Both the position numbers and the translations under genes were made by a program. Below are positions 30,489 to 39,223 of a stretch of 64,000 bases of DNA, in pieces. A model generated the notes under the pieces. The model was not told the origin of the DNA, did not search any database, and saw only the letters and a program-made list of their open reading frames with translations. Source of the DNA: Gordonia amicalis NBRC 100051 = JCM 11271 (GTDB lineage Bacteria; Actinomycetota; Actinomycetes; Mycobacteriales; Mycobacteriaceae); the NCBI RefSeq assembly GCF_000332995.1, contig NZ_BANS01000017.1:103433-167432 (forward strand), written 5' to 3'. Numbering within the stretch: position 1 is the stretch's first letter; the number at the start of each line of letters is the position of its first letter.

Positions 30489-31577
30489 TCACAGCTCGTC
30501 GAACAGGGAGTCCGTTCCGATGTCGCGGGGCCGGGCGCCGAAGGACGCGTTCATTGCGCCGGCGGGCGGCGTCAGACCGAGGTGATGCCACGCCGCTGCG
30601 GTGGCGACCCGACCACGCGGCGTGCGGGCGATCATCCCCGCGCGGACGAGGAACGGCTCGCAGACCTCTTCGACGGTCGCGGGCTCCTCGCCCACCGCCA
30701 CGGCGAGCGTCGACACCCCTACCGGTCCCCCGCCGAAGGCGCGGATCAGAGCGTCGAGGACGGCGCGGTCAAGGCGGTCGAAGCCGAGTTCGTCCACGTC
30801 GTAGACCGCGAGCGCGGCCCGGGCGACGTCGACGGTGATCGAGCCGTCACCGCGGACCTCGGCGTAGTCACGGACACGGCGAAGCAGACGGTTGGCGATG
30901 CGGGGCGTACCGCGCGAGCGGCGCGCGATCTCCTCCGAGGCGTCGGGACGCAGTCCCATGCCGAGGATTCCCGCGGAACGGTTCAGGACCTGGACGAGTT
31001 CAGCCGGGTCGTAGAACTCCATGTGCGCGGTGAACCCGAAGCGGTCGCGCAGCGGGCCGGTCAGCGAGCCGGAGCGGGTGGTGGCGCCGACCAGGGTGAA
31101 CGGGGCGACGTCCAGCGGGATCGACGTGGCGCCCGGCCCCTTGCCGACCACCACGTCGACGCGGAAGTCCTCCATCGCGAGGTACAGCATCTCCTCGGCC
31201 GGCCGGGCGATGCGGTGGATCTCGTCGATGAACAGGACGTCACCCTCGACGAGATTCGACAGCATCGCGGCGAGGTCACCGGCGCGTTCGAGCGCCGGTC
31301 CCGATGTCACGCGGATCGCGGCGCCCATCTCCGAGGCGATGATCATGGCGAGCGAGGTCTTGCCGAGTCCCGGTGGGCCGGACAGCAGGATGTGGTCGGG
31401 GGTCCCGCCGCGTCCCTTCGCCCCGTGCAGGACGAGCTCGAGCTGTTCGCAGACGCGCGGTTGACCGATGAAGTCGGCCAGCGACCGGGGACGCAGGCCG
31501 GCGTCGAGGTCACCGTCGGAACGGACGGGTGTCGCGTTGACCTCGCGGTCCTCGAGGCCGTCGGGGTCGTCCGTCAT
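30489..31577 (-). CDS. ruvB: Holliday junction branch-migration helicase RuvB
   Basis: The product is about 362 aa. The AAA+ core has Walker [16 protein letters not shown], Walker [20 protein letters not shown], sensor 1 LVGATTRSG and the arginine-finger region [10 protein letters not shown]; a C-terminal winged helix ([16 protein letters not shown]) binds DNA. It pumps DNA through RuvA-bound Holliday junctions. I prefer ATG 31575-31577 ([10 protein letters not shown]), seven bases after AAGG; a GTG one codon earlier (31580) is possible. The start overlaps the ruvA stop (TGATG), so RuvB is translationally coupled. It is the last gene of the SOS-controlled ruvC-ruvA-ruvB operon. Confidence 0.96.
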   Translation of the reverse strand: MTDDPDGLEDREVNATPVRSDGDLDAGLRPRSLADFIGQPRVCEQLELVLHGAKGRGGTPDHILLSGPPGLGKTSLAMIIASEMGAAIRVTSGPALERAGDLAAMLSNLVEGDVLFIDEIHRIARPAEEMLYLAMEDFRVDVVVGKGPGATSIPLDVAPFTLVGATTRSGSLTGPLRDRFGFTAHMEFYDPAELVQVLNRSAGILGMGLRPDASEEIARRSRGTPRIANRLLRRVRDYAEVRGDGSITVDVARAALAVYDVDELGFDRLDRAVLDALIRAFGGGPVGVSTLAVAVGEEPATVEEVCEPFLVRAGMIARTPRGRVATAAAWHHLGLTPPAGAMNASFGARPRDIGTDSLFDEL

Positions 31578-32170
31578 CACGAGGCCTTGCCCAGCAGCGC
31601 CAACGAGCGGCGGAGCGCGGTGGACGCGTCGGCGTCGGGATTCTCGGCGAGCACCGCGGTGACCGCCTTCTCGGCCGGACCGGCGGTGAAACCGAGGCCG
31701 ACGAGCGCCTCGGCGACCTGTTCGTGGATTCCGCCGGCGACGACGGTGCCGGCCGACGTGTCGCCCGCCGGGCGGTCGACCTTGTCCCGGAGTTCGACGC
31801 AGAGTCGTTCGGCGACGCGCTTGCCGATGCCGGGCACCGACGTCAGCGCCTTGGTGTCGGAGTCGGCGAGTGCGCGACGCAACGCCTCCGGTTCGAGGAC
31901 TGCGAGAGTCGCCATCGCCAGCCGCGGACCGACCCCGGTCACGGTCTGCAGCAGCGCGAACAGCGCGCGGGCGTCGGGTTCGGTGAACCCGTACAGCGTC
32001 ATCGAGTCCTCGCGGACGATCATCGAGGTGAGAAGCGTCGCCTCGTCGCCGCGCCGCAGCCGCGACAACGTCACCGGGGTCGCGAGCACCCGGTAACCGA
32101 CTCCGGCACAGTCGATCACGGCGTGGTCGAGGGCGATCTCGAGAACCGGACCGCGGACTGACGCGATCAT
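31577..32170 (-). CDS. ruvA: Holliday junction DNA-binding protein RuvA
   Basis: The product has 197 aa from ATG 32168-32170 ([18 protein letters not shown]). The OB-fold domain I is followed by helix-hairpin-helix motifs ([19 protein letters not shown] and [19 protein letters not shown]) and a C-terminal domain III ([22 protein letters not shown]) that contacts RuvB. A flexible linker lies at about residues 135-150. It tetramerises on four-way junctions and loads RuvB. The start overlaps the ruvC stop (ATGA). Upstream extension of the frame runs through ruvC in another frame and is not coding. Confidence 0.96.
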   Translation of the reverse strand: MIASVRGPVLEIALDHAVIDCAGVGYRVLATPVTLSRLRRGDEATLLTSMIVREDSMTLYGFTEPDARALFALLQTVTGVGPRLAMATLAVLEPEALRRALADSDTKALTSVPGIGKRVAERLCVELRDKVDRPAGDTSAGTVVAGGIHEQVAEALVGLGFTAGPAEKAVTAVLAENPDADASTALRRSLALLGKAS

Positions 32171-32736
32171 GCGCGACTCCCCTCTCGTGCCTGGGCGAGC
32201 CGCTGACGGTGCTTCGCGGCGGCCGCGTCGGCCTGTTTCTGCGCGGCGGCCATCCGCTCCATCATGGGCCCGCGCCAGCAGTGACAGATCGCGAGCGCGA
32301 GAGCGTCCGCGGCGTCGGCGGGTTTCGGCTTGGTCTGCATGCCGAGAATCCGGGTGACCATCGCGGTGACCTGCGCCTTGTCCGCGCGACCGCTGCCGGT
32401 GACGGCGGCCTTGACCTCCGACGGCGTGTGGAAGCGTACGGGTACGCCACGCTGGCTCGCCGCGAGCGCGATCACGCCGCCGGCCTGCGCGGTACCCATC
32501 GCGGTCGACACCTGGTTCTGCGCGAAGACCCGTTCGATGGCGACCACATCGGGCTGATGGACATCGAGCCAGTGACACGCCGAGGTGTAGACGGCGAGCA
32601 GACGCTCGGCCAGTTCCATGTCGCTCGGCGTACGCACCACGTCCACGTCGAGTGCGGTCACCGACCTCCCACGACCCGACTCCACCAGTGCGATACCGCA
32701 CCGGGTGAGACCCGGATCGACGCCCATGACGCGCAC
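32167..32736 (-). CDS. ruvC: Crossover junction endodeoxyribonuclease RuvC
   Basis: The product has 189 aa from GTG 32734-32736 ([18 protein letters not shown]) with GGGAGG upstream; an internal ATG at 32727 is less likely. The catalytic acids are visible: D in [11 protein letters not shown] in [18 protein letters not shown], and the [12 protein letters not shown] pair at the end. It resolves Holliday junctions by symmetric nicks. The C-terminal ~30 residues ([16 protein letters not shown]) form an alanine-rich charged tail beyond the usual length. It is the first gene of the ruvCAB operon, with a LexA-type site 30 bases upstream. Confidence 0.96.
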   Translation of the reverse strand: MRVMGVDPGLTRCGIALVESGRGRSVTALDVDVVRTPSDMELAERLLAVYTSACHWLDVHQPDVVAIERVFAQNQVSTAMGTAQAGGVIALAASQRGVPVRFHTPSEVKAAVTGSGRADKAQVTAMVTRILGMQTKPKPADAADALALAICHCWRGPMMERMAAAQKQADAAAAKHRQRLAQAREGSRA

Positions 32737-32766
32737 TCGTACCCTCCCAGGAATCCGAACAGTGTT

Positions 32767-32782
32767 ACGAACAGTTGTTCGA
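32767..32782 (-). promoter_or_regulatory. LexA-type SOS box upstream of ruvC
   Basis: The sequence acgaacagttgttcga contains the core CGAAC-N4-GTTCG exactly. It matches the mycobacterial/Bacillus-type SOS consensus TCGAAC-N4-GTTCGA at 11 of 12 defined positions. On the minus strand it directly follows a TAGAAT -10-like hexamer (32784-32789) and ends 30 bases before the ruvC GTG, where bound LexA would block transcription. Confidence 0.85.
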
Positions 32783-32845
32783 GATTCTATCGGGGCGCGG
32801 GGACAACTCCGATGATCAACACGCCCTCGTGAGGGCGGTGGGCGA

Positions 32846-33601
32846 TCAGTCGTTCTCGAGTTCGGCGAGGACCTCGTCGCTGATGTCGACGTTGCTGTAG
32901 ACGTTCTGCACGTCGTCGGAGTCCTCGAGTGCGTCGATCAGCTTGAAGACCTTGCGCGCGCCGTCGGCATCGACGGCGACCTCCACCGATGCGCGGAAGC
33001 TGGCCTCGGCCGAGTCGTAGTCGATGCCCGCGTCCTGCAGGGCGCTGCGCACCGCGACCAGGTCGGTCGGCTCGCTGACGATCTCGAAGGTGTCCCCGAG
33101 ATCGGTGACCTCTTCGGCACCGGCGTCGAGCACGGCCATCAGGACGTCGTCCTCGGACTGGCCGTTCTTCTCGAGGGTGACGACGCCCTTGCGGGTGAAC
33201 AGGTACGACACCGAGCCCGGGTCGGCCATGTTGCCGCCGTTGCGGGTCATCGCGGTGCGGACCTCACCGGCGGCGCGGTTGCGGTTGTCGGTGAGGCACT
33301 CGATCAGGATCGCCACGCCGTTGGGGCCGTAGCCCTCGTACATGATGGTCTGCCAGTCGGCGCCGCCTGCCTCTTCACCACCGCCGCGCTTGCGGGCGCG
33401 TTCGATGTTGTCGTTGGGCACCGAGGACTTCTTCGCCTTCTGGATGGCGTCGAAGAGAGTCGGGTTGCCGGCCGGGTCACCACCGCCGGTACGTGCCGCC
33501 ACCTCGATGTTCTTGATGAGCTTGGCGAACATCTTGCCGCGCTTGGCATCGATGACCGCCTTCTTGTGCTTGGTGGTGGCCCATTTGGAATGGCCGCTCA
33601 T
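32846..33601 (-). CDS. YebC/PmpR-family protein (TACO1 type)
   Basis: The product has 251 aa from ATG 33599-33601 ([21 protein letters not shown]), with GGAAAGGA upstream; this start matches the invariant MSGHSKW opening. Internal signatures are [33 protein letters not shown] sequence (residues 20-48) and [17 protein letters not shown]. The C-terminal region is acidic ([14 protein letters not shown]). Members have been described as transcription regulators and as ribosome-associated factors that ease translation of proline runs; both roles are in the literature. It lies between pdxT and ruvC, 109 bp before ruvC, as in other actinobacteria. Confidence 0.95.
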   Translation of the reverse strand: MSGHSKWATTKHKKAVIDAKRGKMFAKLIKNIEVAARTGGGDPAGNPTLFDAIQKAKKSSVPNDNIERARKRGGGEEAGGADWQTIMYEGYGPNGVAILIECLTDNRNRAAGEVRTAMTRNGGNMADPGSVSYLFTRKGVVTLEKNGQSEDDVLMAVLDAGAEEVTDLGDTFEIVSEPTDLVAVRSALQDAGIDYDSAEASFRASVEVAVDADGARKVFKLIDALEDSDDVQNVYSNVDISDEVLAELEND

Positions 33602-33740
33602 GTCCGTCCTTTCCCGGTGCCGGTGCGCGGCGGGGCCGTGCCCGCGGCACGCTGCCGGGCCCACGAGCCCCACATCCGGCGTTCCTCAACCTGCCGGCTC
33701 CTGCCGCAGGCGCTTGCACTATCGCTGGTTCGGCACGATC

Positions 33741-34361
33741 TTACCGACGCACCATCTCCACGAAGTATTCATGTACACGACGGTCGCCGGTCACTTCCGG
33801 ATGGAACGACGTCGCGAGCACCTTCCCCTGGCGTACGGCGACGATCCTCCCCTCGGCCGGACCCCGTGGGACCCGGGCGAGAACCTCGACGTCGGGCGAG
33901 ATCGACTCGACCCACGGCGCCCGGATGAAGACCGCGCGCATCGCCGGGGCGCCGACGCGATCGGTGATGCCGGCGAAGTCGAGATCGGTCTCGAAACTCT
34001 CCACCTGACGACCGAAGGCGTTGCGGCGCACCGTGATGTCGAGGGCGTCGAGGTGCCGCGCATCGGGACGGGTGTCGAGGATGGTGGAGGCGAGCATGAT
34101 CATGCCCGCGCAGGAACCGTAGGCCGGCAGTCCGTCGGAGAGGCGCTCGACGAGTGGATCGAAGAGATCGAAGATGCCGAGCAGCTTGCTCATCGTCGTC
34201 GACTCCCCGCCCGGGATGACGATGCCGTCGATCTCGTCGAGTTCGGCCCGCCTGCGGATGGGCAGGGCCTCTGCGCCGCTGGCCTGCAAGGCGTGGACGT
34301 GCTCGCGTACGTCACCCTGTAGCGCGAGAACCCCGATCCGCGGTCGCGATCCGGCGCTCAC
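33741..34361 (-). CDS. pdxT: Pyridoxal 5'-phosphate synthase glutaminase subunit
   Basis: The product has 206 aa from GTG 34359-34361 ([21 protein letters not shown]). It is a class I glutamine amidotransferase: [14 protein letters not shown], the nucleophile elbow [11 protein letters not shown] (Cys) and [19 protein letters not shown] (His-Glu). It hydrolyses glutamine and passes ammonia to PdxS, which builds PLP from ribose 5-phosphate and glyceraldehyde 3-phosphate. Its start overlaps the tesB stop (GTGA). Its partner pdxS lies 3.3 kb upstream in the same orientation, separated by four genes. Confidence 0.96.
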   Translation of the reverse strand: MSAGSRPRIGVLALQGDVREHVHALQASGAEALPIRRRAELDEIDGIVIPGGESTTMSKLLGIFDLFDPLVERLSDGLPAYGSCAGMIMLASTILDTRPDARHLDALDITVRRNAFGRQVESFETDLDFAGITDRVGAPAMRAVFIRAPWVESISPDVEVLARVPRGPAEGRIVAVRQGKVLATSFHPEVTGDRRVHEYFVEMVRR

Positions 34362-35212
34362 CGATCGGTCCGGGCGTGCTGATCCTCGGGCATCTCGCGA
34401 CCGGTGCGGGCGAGTCCCTCCTGTGTGACGGCCGCGACCATGCGTCCCTGCCGGTCGAAGATCCGGCCCTGCGTCAGGGCGCGGCCGCCGTCGGCCGACG
34501 GCGAGGTCTGGTCGTAGAGCAACCAGTCGTCGGCGCGGAACGGGCGCATGAACCACATCGCGTGGTCCAGGGAGGCGACCTGGGGGTTGACCTCGGGGTG
34601 TGGCACCCGCGACGACCCGAGGAGCGTCATGTCGCTCATGTAGGCGAGCGTTCCCACGTGGAACACCGTGTCGCCGGGCAGCGGATGCCGATAACGGAAC
34701 CAGACCCGTTGTTGCGCAGCCAAATACGGCGAGGTCACCAACTTCTCGGGCGGCACGATGCGGAGGTCGAAGTTGCGCCACTCCTTGAACACCGCACGCT
34801 CTTCCTCCGCGAGCTCGTCGAGGCGGTCGTTGAGTTCTTCGGGGTCCGGGACCGGTGGCATACGGTCCTGGTGTTCATAGCCCTGGTCGGTGCGGACGTG
34901 GAACGAGGCCGACATCATGAAGATCGCCTCGCCGCGCTGGATTCCGGTGACCCGCCGGGTGACGAAGGAACGACCGTCGCGGACGCGGTCGACGAGGAAC
35001 ACGGTGGGAATGTCCGGGTCACCGGGCCGCAGGAAGTATCCGTGCAGCGAATGGACATGATGGTCGTCGTCGACCGTCCGCGTCGCCGACATCAGCGCCT
35101 GTCCGGCGACCTGTCCGCCGAAGGTGCGCTGGAGGTGACTCGGGAACGCACCACCCCGGTAGATGTCGGTCTCGATCCGCTCGACCTGGAGTATGTCCTC
35201 GATGGCTGCCAC
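34358..35212 (-). CDS. tesB: Acyl-CoA thioesterase II (TesB-type, double hotdog)
   Basis: The product has 284 aa from GTG 35210-35212. The two hotdog halves are recognisable: [21 protein letters not shown] with [13 protein letters not shown] in the first, and [26 protein letters not shown] with [21 protein letters not shown] in the second. The catalytic Asp of SLDHAMWF is present. It hydrolyses medium- and long-chain acyl-CoA in the cytosol. The gene is coupled to pdxT by a GTGA overlap, a conserved but functionally unexplained pairing in mycolata (Rv2605c-Rv2604c). Confidence 0.95.
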   Translation of the reverse strand: MAAIEDILQVERIETDIYRGGAFPSHLQRTFGGQVAGQALMSATRTVDDDHHVHSLHGYFLRPGDPDIPTVFLVDRVRDGRSFVTRRVTGIQRGEAIFMMSASFHVRTDQGYEHQDRMPPVPDPEELNDRLDELAEEERAVFKEWRNFDLRIVPPEKLVTSPYLAAQQRVWFRYRHPLPGDTVFHVGTLAYMSDMTLLGSSRVPHPEVNPQVASLDHAMWFMRPFRADDWLLYDQTSPSADGGRALTQGRIFDRQGRMVAAVTQEGLARTGREMPEDQHARTDR

Positions 35213-35286
35213 GCAGACCAGTATTCCGCACCGGGCGACCCGGCCGGAGGCCGGACCACAGAGTTCACCGGTCCGGACGCCGGGCC

Positions 35287-35766
35287 TCAGAGCTCGTCGA
35301 GCGTCATGATCCCGTCCTGGATGGCGCGGGCGACGAGCGACGCCTTGGTGGGGGCGGGACGACCGATCTCGGCGTACTTGGCGCGAATCCGGGTCAGATG
35401 GGTGTTGACCGTGCCCAGCGAGATGTAGAGCTCCTGGGCGACGGCGGGCTTGGAGTCGACGAGCATCCAGGTCCGGAGCACCTCGACCTCGCGGGAGGTG
35501 AGGTTCGGCTTCGCGCGACCGGTGGAGGTCTCCACCTTCACCGCGCTCTCCGCGACCGGCATCGGCGAGGCGACGCGGTGCAGGTGGGGGTGACCCGCGC
35601 GGTGGCCGAGTCCGGGCTGACTCTGGCGGGAGACCTGTCCGGGAAGCGGCATCCGGCGGGCTGCGAGACGGGCCAGGGCCTCCTGCCGGCGGGCCTGCGC
35701 CTCGGCGTCGCGTCGAGCGTTGATCTGGCGCAGGTGCTGGGGGGCCGGGTGGGCGATCGCAGTCAT
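35287..35766 (-). CDS. Small LuxR-type HTH transcriptional regulator
   Basis: The product is about 159 aa from ATG 35764-35766 (MTAIAHPAPQHLRQINARRD) with GAGGAAG upstream. The first ~90 residues are basic and arginine/glutamine-rich with no recognisable sensor or receiver domain. The C-terminal ~65 residues are a LuxR/GerE-type helix-turn-helix: LTSREVEVLRTWMLVDSKPAVAQELYISLGT-like sequence, then VNTHLTRIRAKYAEIGRPAP. With no sensing domain it may depend on a partner, plausibly the FHA/PP2C pair just upstream. Two tandem palindromes lie ~100 bases before the start and could be its own operator. Confidence 0.88.
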   Translation of the reverse strand: MTAIAHPAPQHLRQINARRDAEAQARRQEALARLAARRMPLPGQVSRQSQPGLGHRAGHPHLHRVASPMPVAESAVKVETSTGRAKPNLTSREVEVLRTWMLVDSKPAVAQELYISLGTVNTHLTRIRAKYAEIGRPAPTKASLVARAIQDGIMTLDEL

Positions 35767-35860
35767 GGGTGCTTCCTCTTCACTCAATCGAACCGGATGG
35801 TCGGTGCCGGGTCGTTCCGGCGATGAGTTGAAGATTATGAGCGTTTCGCGTCCCGGTCGA

Positions 35861-35898
35861 TGGGGAGAACTCCCCACCGCATGGGGAGAACTACCCAT
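35861..35898. promoter_or_regulatory. Tandem palindromic operator-like sites upstream of the LuxR-type gene
   Basis: A perfect palindrome tggggagaactcccca (35861-35876) is followed 20 bases on by a second copy, atggggagaactacccat (35881-35898). The shared core is tggggagaact. Two sites one double helical turn apart on the same face are typical of cooperative dimer binding. They lie in the spacer between the FHA gene (ends 35927) and the LuxR-type gene. Confidence 0.55.
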
Positions 35899-35926
35899 GC
35901 CATGACCGCAGGTCAGACGGTCGGCG

Positions 35927-36715
35927 TCAGCCGGCGGCGTTCCTCGCCGCCTCGGCGTCGATGAGCGGGAGGTCTTCGCGGGTCACGATGCGCGAGGACA
36001 CCGCGTACTCGACGAGCTTGGTCCGGCGGTTGCTGGCGAGTTTGCCGCCACCGCCGCGCATTCCGCTGACCCCGAGCTGGTCGAGCTTGTCGCAGACGTT
36101 GTCGAGCTTGCGGTTGAACTTGGTCAGCGGCCAGCCCAGGCGCCGCGCCGCCTGTGCCGAGGACGGGATCGCCGAGGCGCCGGTCCCCTCGCGGCGCAGG
36201 ATCTCCTCTGCCAGCACGACGATCAGCAGCTTCTGACTCTCGGTCAGGGTCGGAACGCCCTGGGTGGTGTGGCCGCCGCTGAACTCCGGGCGGGTCACCG
36301 ACTTCACCTGCGGCGCCCGGGCGAACACGCTCAGCTCGTAGGTGGTGGGTCCGGCGGTGAACACGATGGTCGTCTCGCCGAACACGAGCGGCATCCGCGC
36401 GCCCGGGCCGAGCGTGGCCGAGAATCCGACGTCGCCTGCGGAGACGCTCGCCGACAGGTGGGTGCCCAGATTGGTCAGCCACCACAGCCCGTTCTCGTTG
36501 TGCACCACCAGGAATCGGCGATGGAGATACGGGTTGTCGTCGATGGACAGATCGGCCTCACGACCGATGAAGAAGCGCCGCTCGGCATCGAGTGCGATCC
36601 GTTCGCCGCAGTACTCGACATAGGTTGCGCCGGCGTCCATCCCGGTGTCGGCGCTCTCGGAGGCGCTCGGAGTCCCGGGGTGGTCGTGCACCGAGGGGTC
36701 GTGACCTGGATTCAT
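35927..36715 (-). CDS. FHA-domain protein with C-terminal helix-turn-helix-like region
   Basis: The product has 262 aa. Residues ~45-130 are an FHA domain: RRFFIGREADLSIDDNPYLH, RRFLVVHNENGLWWLTNLG, SASLGPGARMPLVFGE-like. The GR and N anchor positions are kept; the usual Ser-x-x-His is LHRR here, so phosphothreonine binding needs testing. Residues ~155-255 are helical and basic (TESQKLLIVVLAEEILRR, AQAARRLGWPLTKFNRKLDN, KLASNRRTKLVEYAV) and look like a winged-helix DNA-binding module. This gives a phospho-reader coupled to DNA binding. It follows the PP2C gene by 13 bases, so reader and phosphatase are probably co-expressed. No Ser/Thr kinase gene is nearby. Confidence 0.88.
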   Translation of the reverse strand: MNPGHDPSVHDHPGTPSASESADTGMDAGATYVEYCGERIALDAERRFFIGREADLSIDDNPYLHRRFLVVHNENGLWWLTNLGTHLSASVSAGDVGFSATLGPGARMPLVFGETTIVFTAGPTTYELSVFARAPQVKSVTRPEFSGGHTTQGVPTLTESQKLLIVVLAEEILRREGTGASAIPSSAQAARRLGWPLTKFNRKLDNVCDKLDQLGVSGMRGGGGKLASNRRTKLVEYAVSSRIVTREDLPLIDAEAARNAAG

Positions 36716-36728
36716 CAGATCGCCTCGG

Positions 36729-37583
36729 TCACTCGGGGCCGGCGACCGTCGCCTCGCCGGTGGTCTCCCCGTCGAGAGCGGGCATCGTCAGGGTCGGGAC
36801 CGACTCGTGCACGGTCACCACGATGACGGTGACGTTGTCGTGGGCACCGAGCGCGAGCGCCGCGTCGACGAGACGTTCGGCGGCCTCGTCAGAGGTCGAT
36901 GCGTTGGCGAGGATGTCGCCGATCTCCTCGTCGGGCAGTTCACCGGTGAGCCCGTCGGTACACAGGAGCAGGACGTCGCCCGGGAAGGCCGGCGTGTTGA
37001 AGAAGTCCGGTACAGGATCGACCATCCCCGCACCGAGTGCGCGGGTGATGACGTTGCGGCGCGGGTCGGTTCGCGCCTCCTCCGGCGTCAGGAAGCCCGC
37101 GTCGATGAATTCCTGGACCTGCGAGTGGTCGGTCGTCAGCTGCTGCAGCGACCCGTTCTGGTACCGGTAGGTCCGCGAGTCGCCGATGTTCAGGACCAGC
37201 CAGTGCGGACTCTGTTCGTGGGTGACGAGCACGGCGCCGGTGGCGGTGGTACCCGCGCGGCGGTCGGTCTCGGTGTCGATCTCGCCGATGCGGCGCTGCG
37301 CCGCGACCAGCAGATCGTCGAGCTGGAGCCTGGTGGCGTTCAGTTCGCCGGCGCTCGTCGCCTCGGCGAGGGTGAGCAGCGCGGCCTCGCTGGCGAGTTC
37401 GCCGCTGTCGTGACCGCCCATGCCGTCGGCGATGAGGTACATGCCCGGAAGGGCGAGTGCGGCGTCCTCGTTGGTCTCGCGGACCCGTCCGACGTTGCAC
37501 GCCGCCGACCACTCGAGCCGCAAGTCACCCACGATGTGTGTGCCCGAGACGGAGGTGTCCCGAACAATGGTCGCCGCATCCAT
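36729..37583 (-). CDS. PP2C-family Ser/Thr protein phosphatase
   Basis: The product has 284 aa. All metal-binding PP2C motifs are present: VRETNEDAALALPG, LIADGMGGHDSGELAS, LNIGDSRTYRYQNG, LLCTDGLTGELPDEE and LGAHDNVTVIVV. There is no membrane helix, unlike the PstP cell-division phosphatase, so it is a separate soluble enzyme. It should dephosphorylate targets of Hanks-type kinases; the adjacent FHA protein is the obvious candidate partner. Its start lies 16 bases downstream of a long hairpin that separates it from pdxS. Confidence 0.93.
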   Translation of the reverse strand: MDAATIVRDTSVSGTHIVGDLRLEWSAACNVGRVRETNEDAALALPGMYLIADGMGGHDSGELASEAALLTLAEATSAGELNATRLQLDDLLVAAQRRIGEIDTETDRRAGTTATGAVLVTHEQSPHWLVLNIGDSRTYRYQNGSLQQLTTDHSQVQEFIDAGFLTPEEARTDPRRNVITRALGAGMVDPVPDFFNTPAFPGDVLLLCTDGLTGELPDEEIGDILANASTSDEAAERLVDAALALGAHDNVTVIVVTVHESVPTLTMPALDGETTGEATVAGPE

Positions 37584-37598
37584 GATCAGCAGATCCTA

Positions 37599-37674
37599 CC
37601 GCCGGAACACCCCCGGCTCGCTACGCATGTCGACTGTTCGGTCTCCGGCGTGTTGAACAGGGGCGTTCCGGCGG
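37599..37674 (-). terminator. Long hairpin between pdxS and the PP2C gene
   Basis: The arms 37599-37613 and 37660-37674 pair over 15 positions with a single G-U-type mismatch (ccgccggaac...). An inner ctgttc/gaacag stem (37634-37639 with 37655-37660) is a partly competing alternative. It starts 7 bases after the pdxS stop and ends 16 bases before the PP2C start. It could terminate pdxS transcription or act in the PP2C leader. No T tract is seen. Confidence 0.55.
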
Positions 37675-37680
37675 ACGGGG

Positions 37681-38592
37681 TCACCAGCCGCGCTCGGCCA
37701 GGCGGTGCGGCTGCGGGATGTCGTCGACGTTGATGCCGACCATGGCCTCGCCCAGACCGCGCGAGACCTTCGCCAGCACGTCGGGGTCGTCGTGGAAGGT
37801 GGTGGCCTGCACGATCGCGGCCGCACGCTGAGCCGGGTTGCCGGACTTGAAGATCCCCGAACCCACGAACACGCCCTCGGCGCCGAGCTGCATCATCATC
37901 GCCGCATCCGCCGGGGTGGCGATACCGCCGGCGGTGAACAGCGTCACCGGCAGCTTGCCGGCCTCGGCGACCTCGACCACCAGGTCGTAGGGAGCCTGCA
38001 GTTCCTTTGCCGCCACGTACAACTCGTCCTTCGGCAGCGACGTCAGGCGGCGGATCTCGTCGCGGATCTTGCGCATGTGCGTGGTGGCGTTGGACACGTC
38101 ACCGGTACCGGCCTCACCCTTGGAACGGATCATCGCCGCACCCTCGGTGATGCGACGCAGCGCCTCACCCAGATTGGTCGCACCGCACACGAACGGCACG
38201 GTGAACGCCCACTTGTCGATGTGGTTGGAGTAGTCGGCCGGGGTCAGCACCTCGGACTCGTCGACGTAGTCGACGCCGAGACTCTGCAGGATCTGCGCCT
38301 CGACGAAATGCCCGATGCGCGCCTTGGCCATCACCGGGATCGACACCGCGGAGATGATCCCGTCGATCATGTCCGGGTCGCTCATCCGCGAGACCCCACC
38401 CTGGGCGCGGATGTCGGCGGGCACCCGCTCGAGAGCCATCACGGCCACCGCGCCGGCGTCCTCGGCGATCTTCGCCTGCTCGGGGGTGACCACATCCATG
38501 ATCACGCCGCCCTTGAGCATCTCGGCCATCCCCCGCTTGACCCGGGCGGTGCCCTGACCGACCTCGGGAACGGTCGCGCCGTTGTGACTCAC
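37681..38592 (-). CDS. pdxS: Pyridoxal 5'-phosphate synthase subunit PdxS
   Basis: The product has 303 aa from GTG 38590-38592. This (beta/alpha)8 synthase is one of the most conserved proteins in the window: [96 protein letters not shown]. The catalytic lysines in VMAKARIGH and IRSKGEAGT are in place. With ammonia from PdxT it makes PLP. Upstream, a TAGACT -10-like element near 38669-38674 may mark its own promoter. Downstream it is separated from the signalling genes by a hairpin, and from pdxT by four genes. Confidence 0.97.
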   Translation of the reverse strand: MSHNGATVPEVGQGTARVKRGMAEMLKGGVIMDVVTPEQAKIAEDAGAVAVMALERVPADIRAQGGVSRMSDPDMIDGIISAVSIPVMAKARIGHFVEAQILQSLGVDYVDESEVLTPADYSNHIDKWAFTVPFVCGATNLGEALRRITEGAAMIRSKGEAGTGDVSNATTHMRKIRDEIRRLTSLPKDELYVAAKELQAPYDLVVEVAEAGKLPVTLFTAGGIATPADAAMMMQLGAEGVFVGSGIFKSGNPAQRAAAIVQATTFHDDPDVLAKVSRGLGEAMVGINVDDIPQPHRLAERGW

Positions 38593-38704
38593 TGATTTCT
38601 CCTCATGTCGCTGTCTCGGCGTGCCGCAGCCGATCCGCCCCAGCGGAGCCCGCGGCAGCGTGGAACCAGTCTAGGTCAGCCCGGCGAACGCGCTGGTACC
38701 AGGA

Positions 38705-39223
38705 TCACTCGCCCTGACCCGGCGTGACGCGTTCGTTGATCTCGAAGTACGTCGGCGGCGACGCGCGGCCGCCGAGACGCAGCCAGCGGACCAGTCGCCG
38801 CTCGGCGAGCGCCCGGGTGTCGCGCACCGCATCGTTGTAGAAACGGCGGGCCATCATCACCCGCGTCTCGGCGTCGGCGAGCTCGATGACCAGGGCCGGA
38901 GACCGTCCGCGGCCGTCGGTGCGGGCCAGTGCCGCCGACACCGCGTTCTCCGCGTCCTCACGCGCCTCGGGAGCGGATCGTTCGGCACGGTCGGCCAGTG
39001 CGGCCAGCTCTCGGGCCGATGCGGACGGGCCGCCCGCCTCGGCGGCAGCCAGTTCGGCGGCGATGGCGCGGACGACGACGGCGCGACGGTCGAGACTCGC
39101 ATAGAGGGACTGCCGGGCGAGGTCGACCCGTACGTTGAGGCGGTCGAGCCGGTTGGCGGTGTGATAAGCCCAGCCGACGACCAGCAGGACCAGGACGATC
39201 CCGATGACGATCCAGGTGGCCAT
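38705..39223 (-). CDS. LemA-like single-span membrane protein
   Basis: The product has 172 aa. There is one N-terminal helix (TWIVIGIVLVLLVVGWAYH), then a long alpha-helical region: ANRLDRLNVRVDLARQSLYA, SLDRRAVVVRAIAAELAAAE, AETRVMMARRFYNDAVRDTRAL. The pattern of a TM helix followed by RLN.RV..A....-like helices and FYNDAV resembles the LemA family, but the match is partial. The function is unknown. The ATG at 39221-39223 overlaps the pimA stop (ATGA), so it is translated as the last gene of the PIM biosynthesis operon. In M. tuberculosis this position is held by Rv2609c, a larger membrane/Nudix protein. Confidence 0.75.
   Translation of the reverse strand: MATWIVIGIVLVLLVVGWAYHTANRLDRLNVRVDLARQSLYASLDRRAVVVRAIAAELAAAEAGGPSASARELAALADRAERSAPEAREDAENAVSAALARTDGRGRSPALVIELADAETRVMMARRFYNDAVRDTRALAERRLVRWLRLGGRASPPTYFEINERVTPGQGE

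Noticed and set aside
30033..32096. 687-codon plus-strand frame across yajC, ruvB and ruvA
   Set aside because: It spans several conserved minus-strand genes and their spacers and contains no domain.
34362..34781. N-terminal extension of pdxT over tesB
   Set aside because: The extension is out-of-frame tesB sequence; GTG 34361 gives the normal ~206-aa PdxT.
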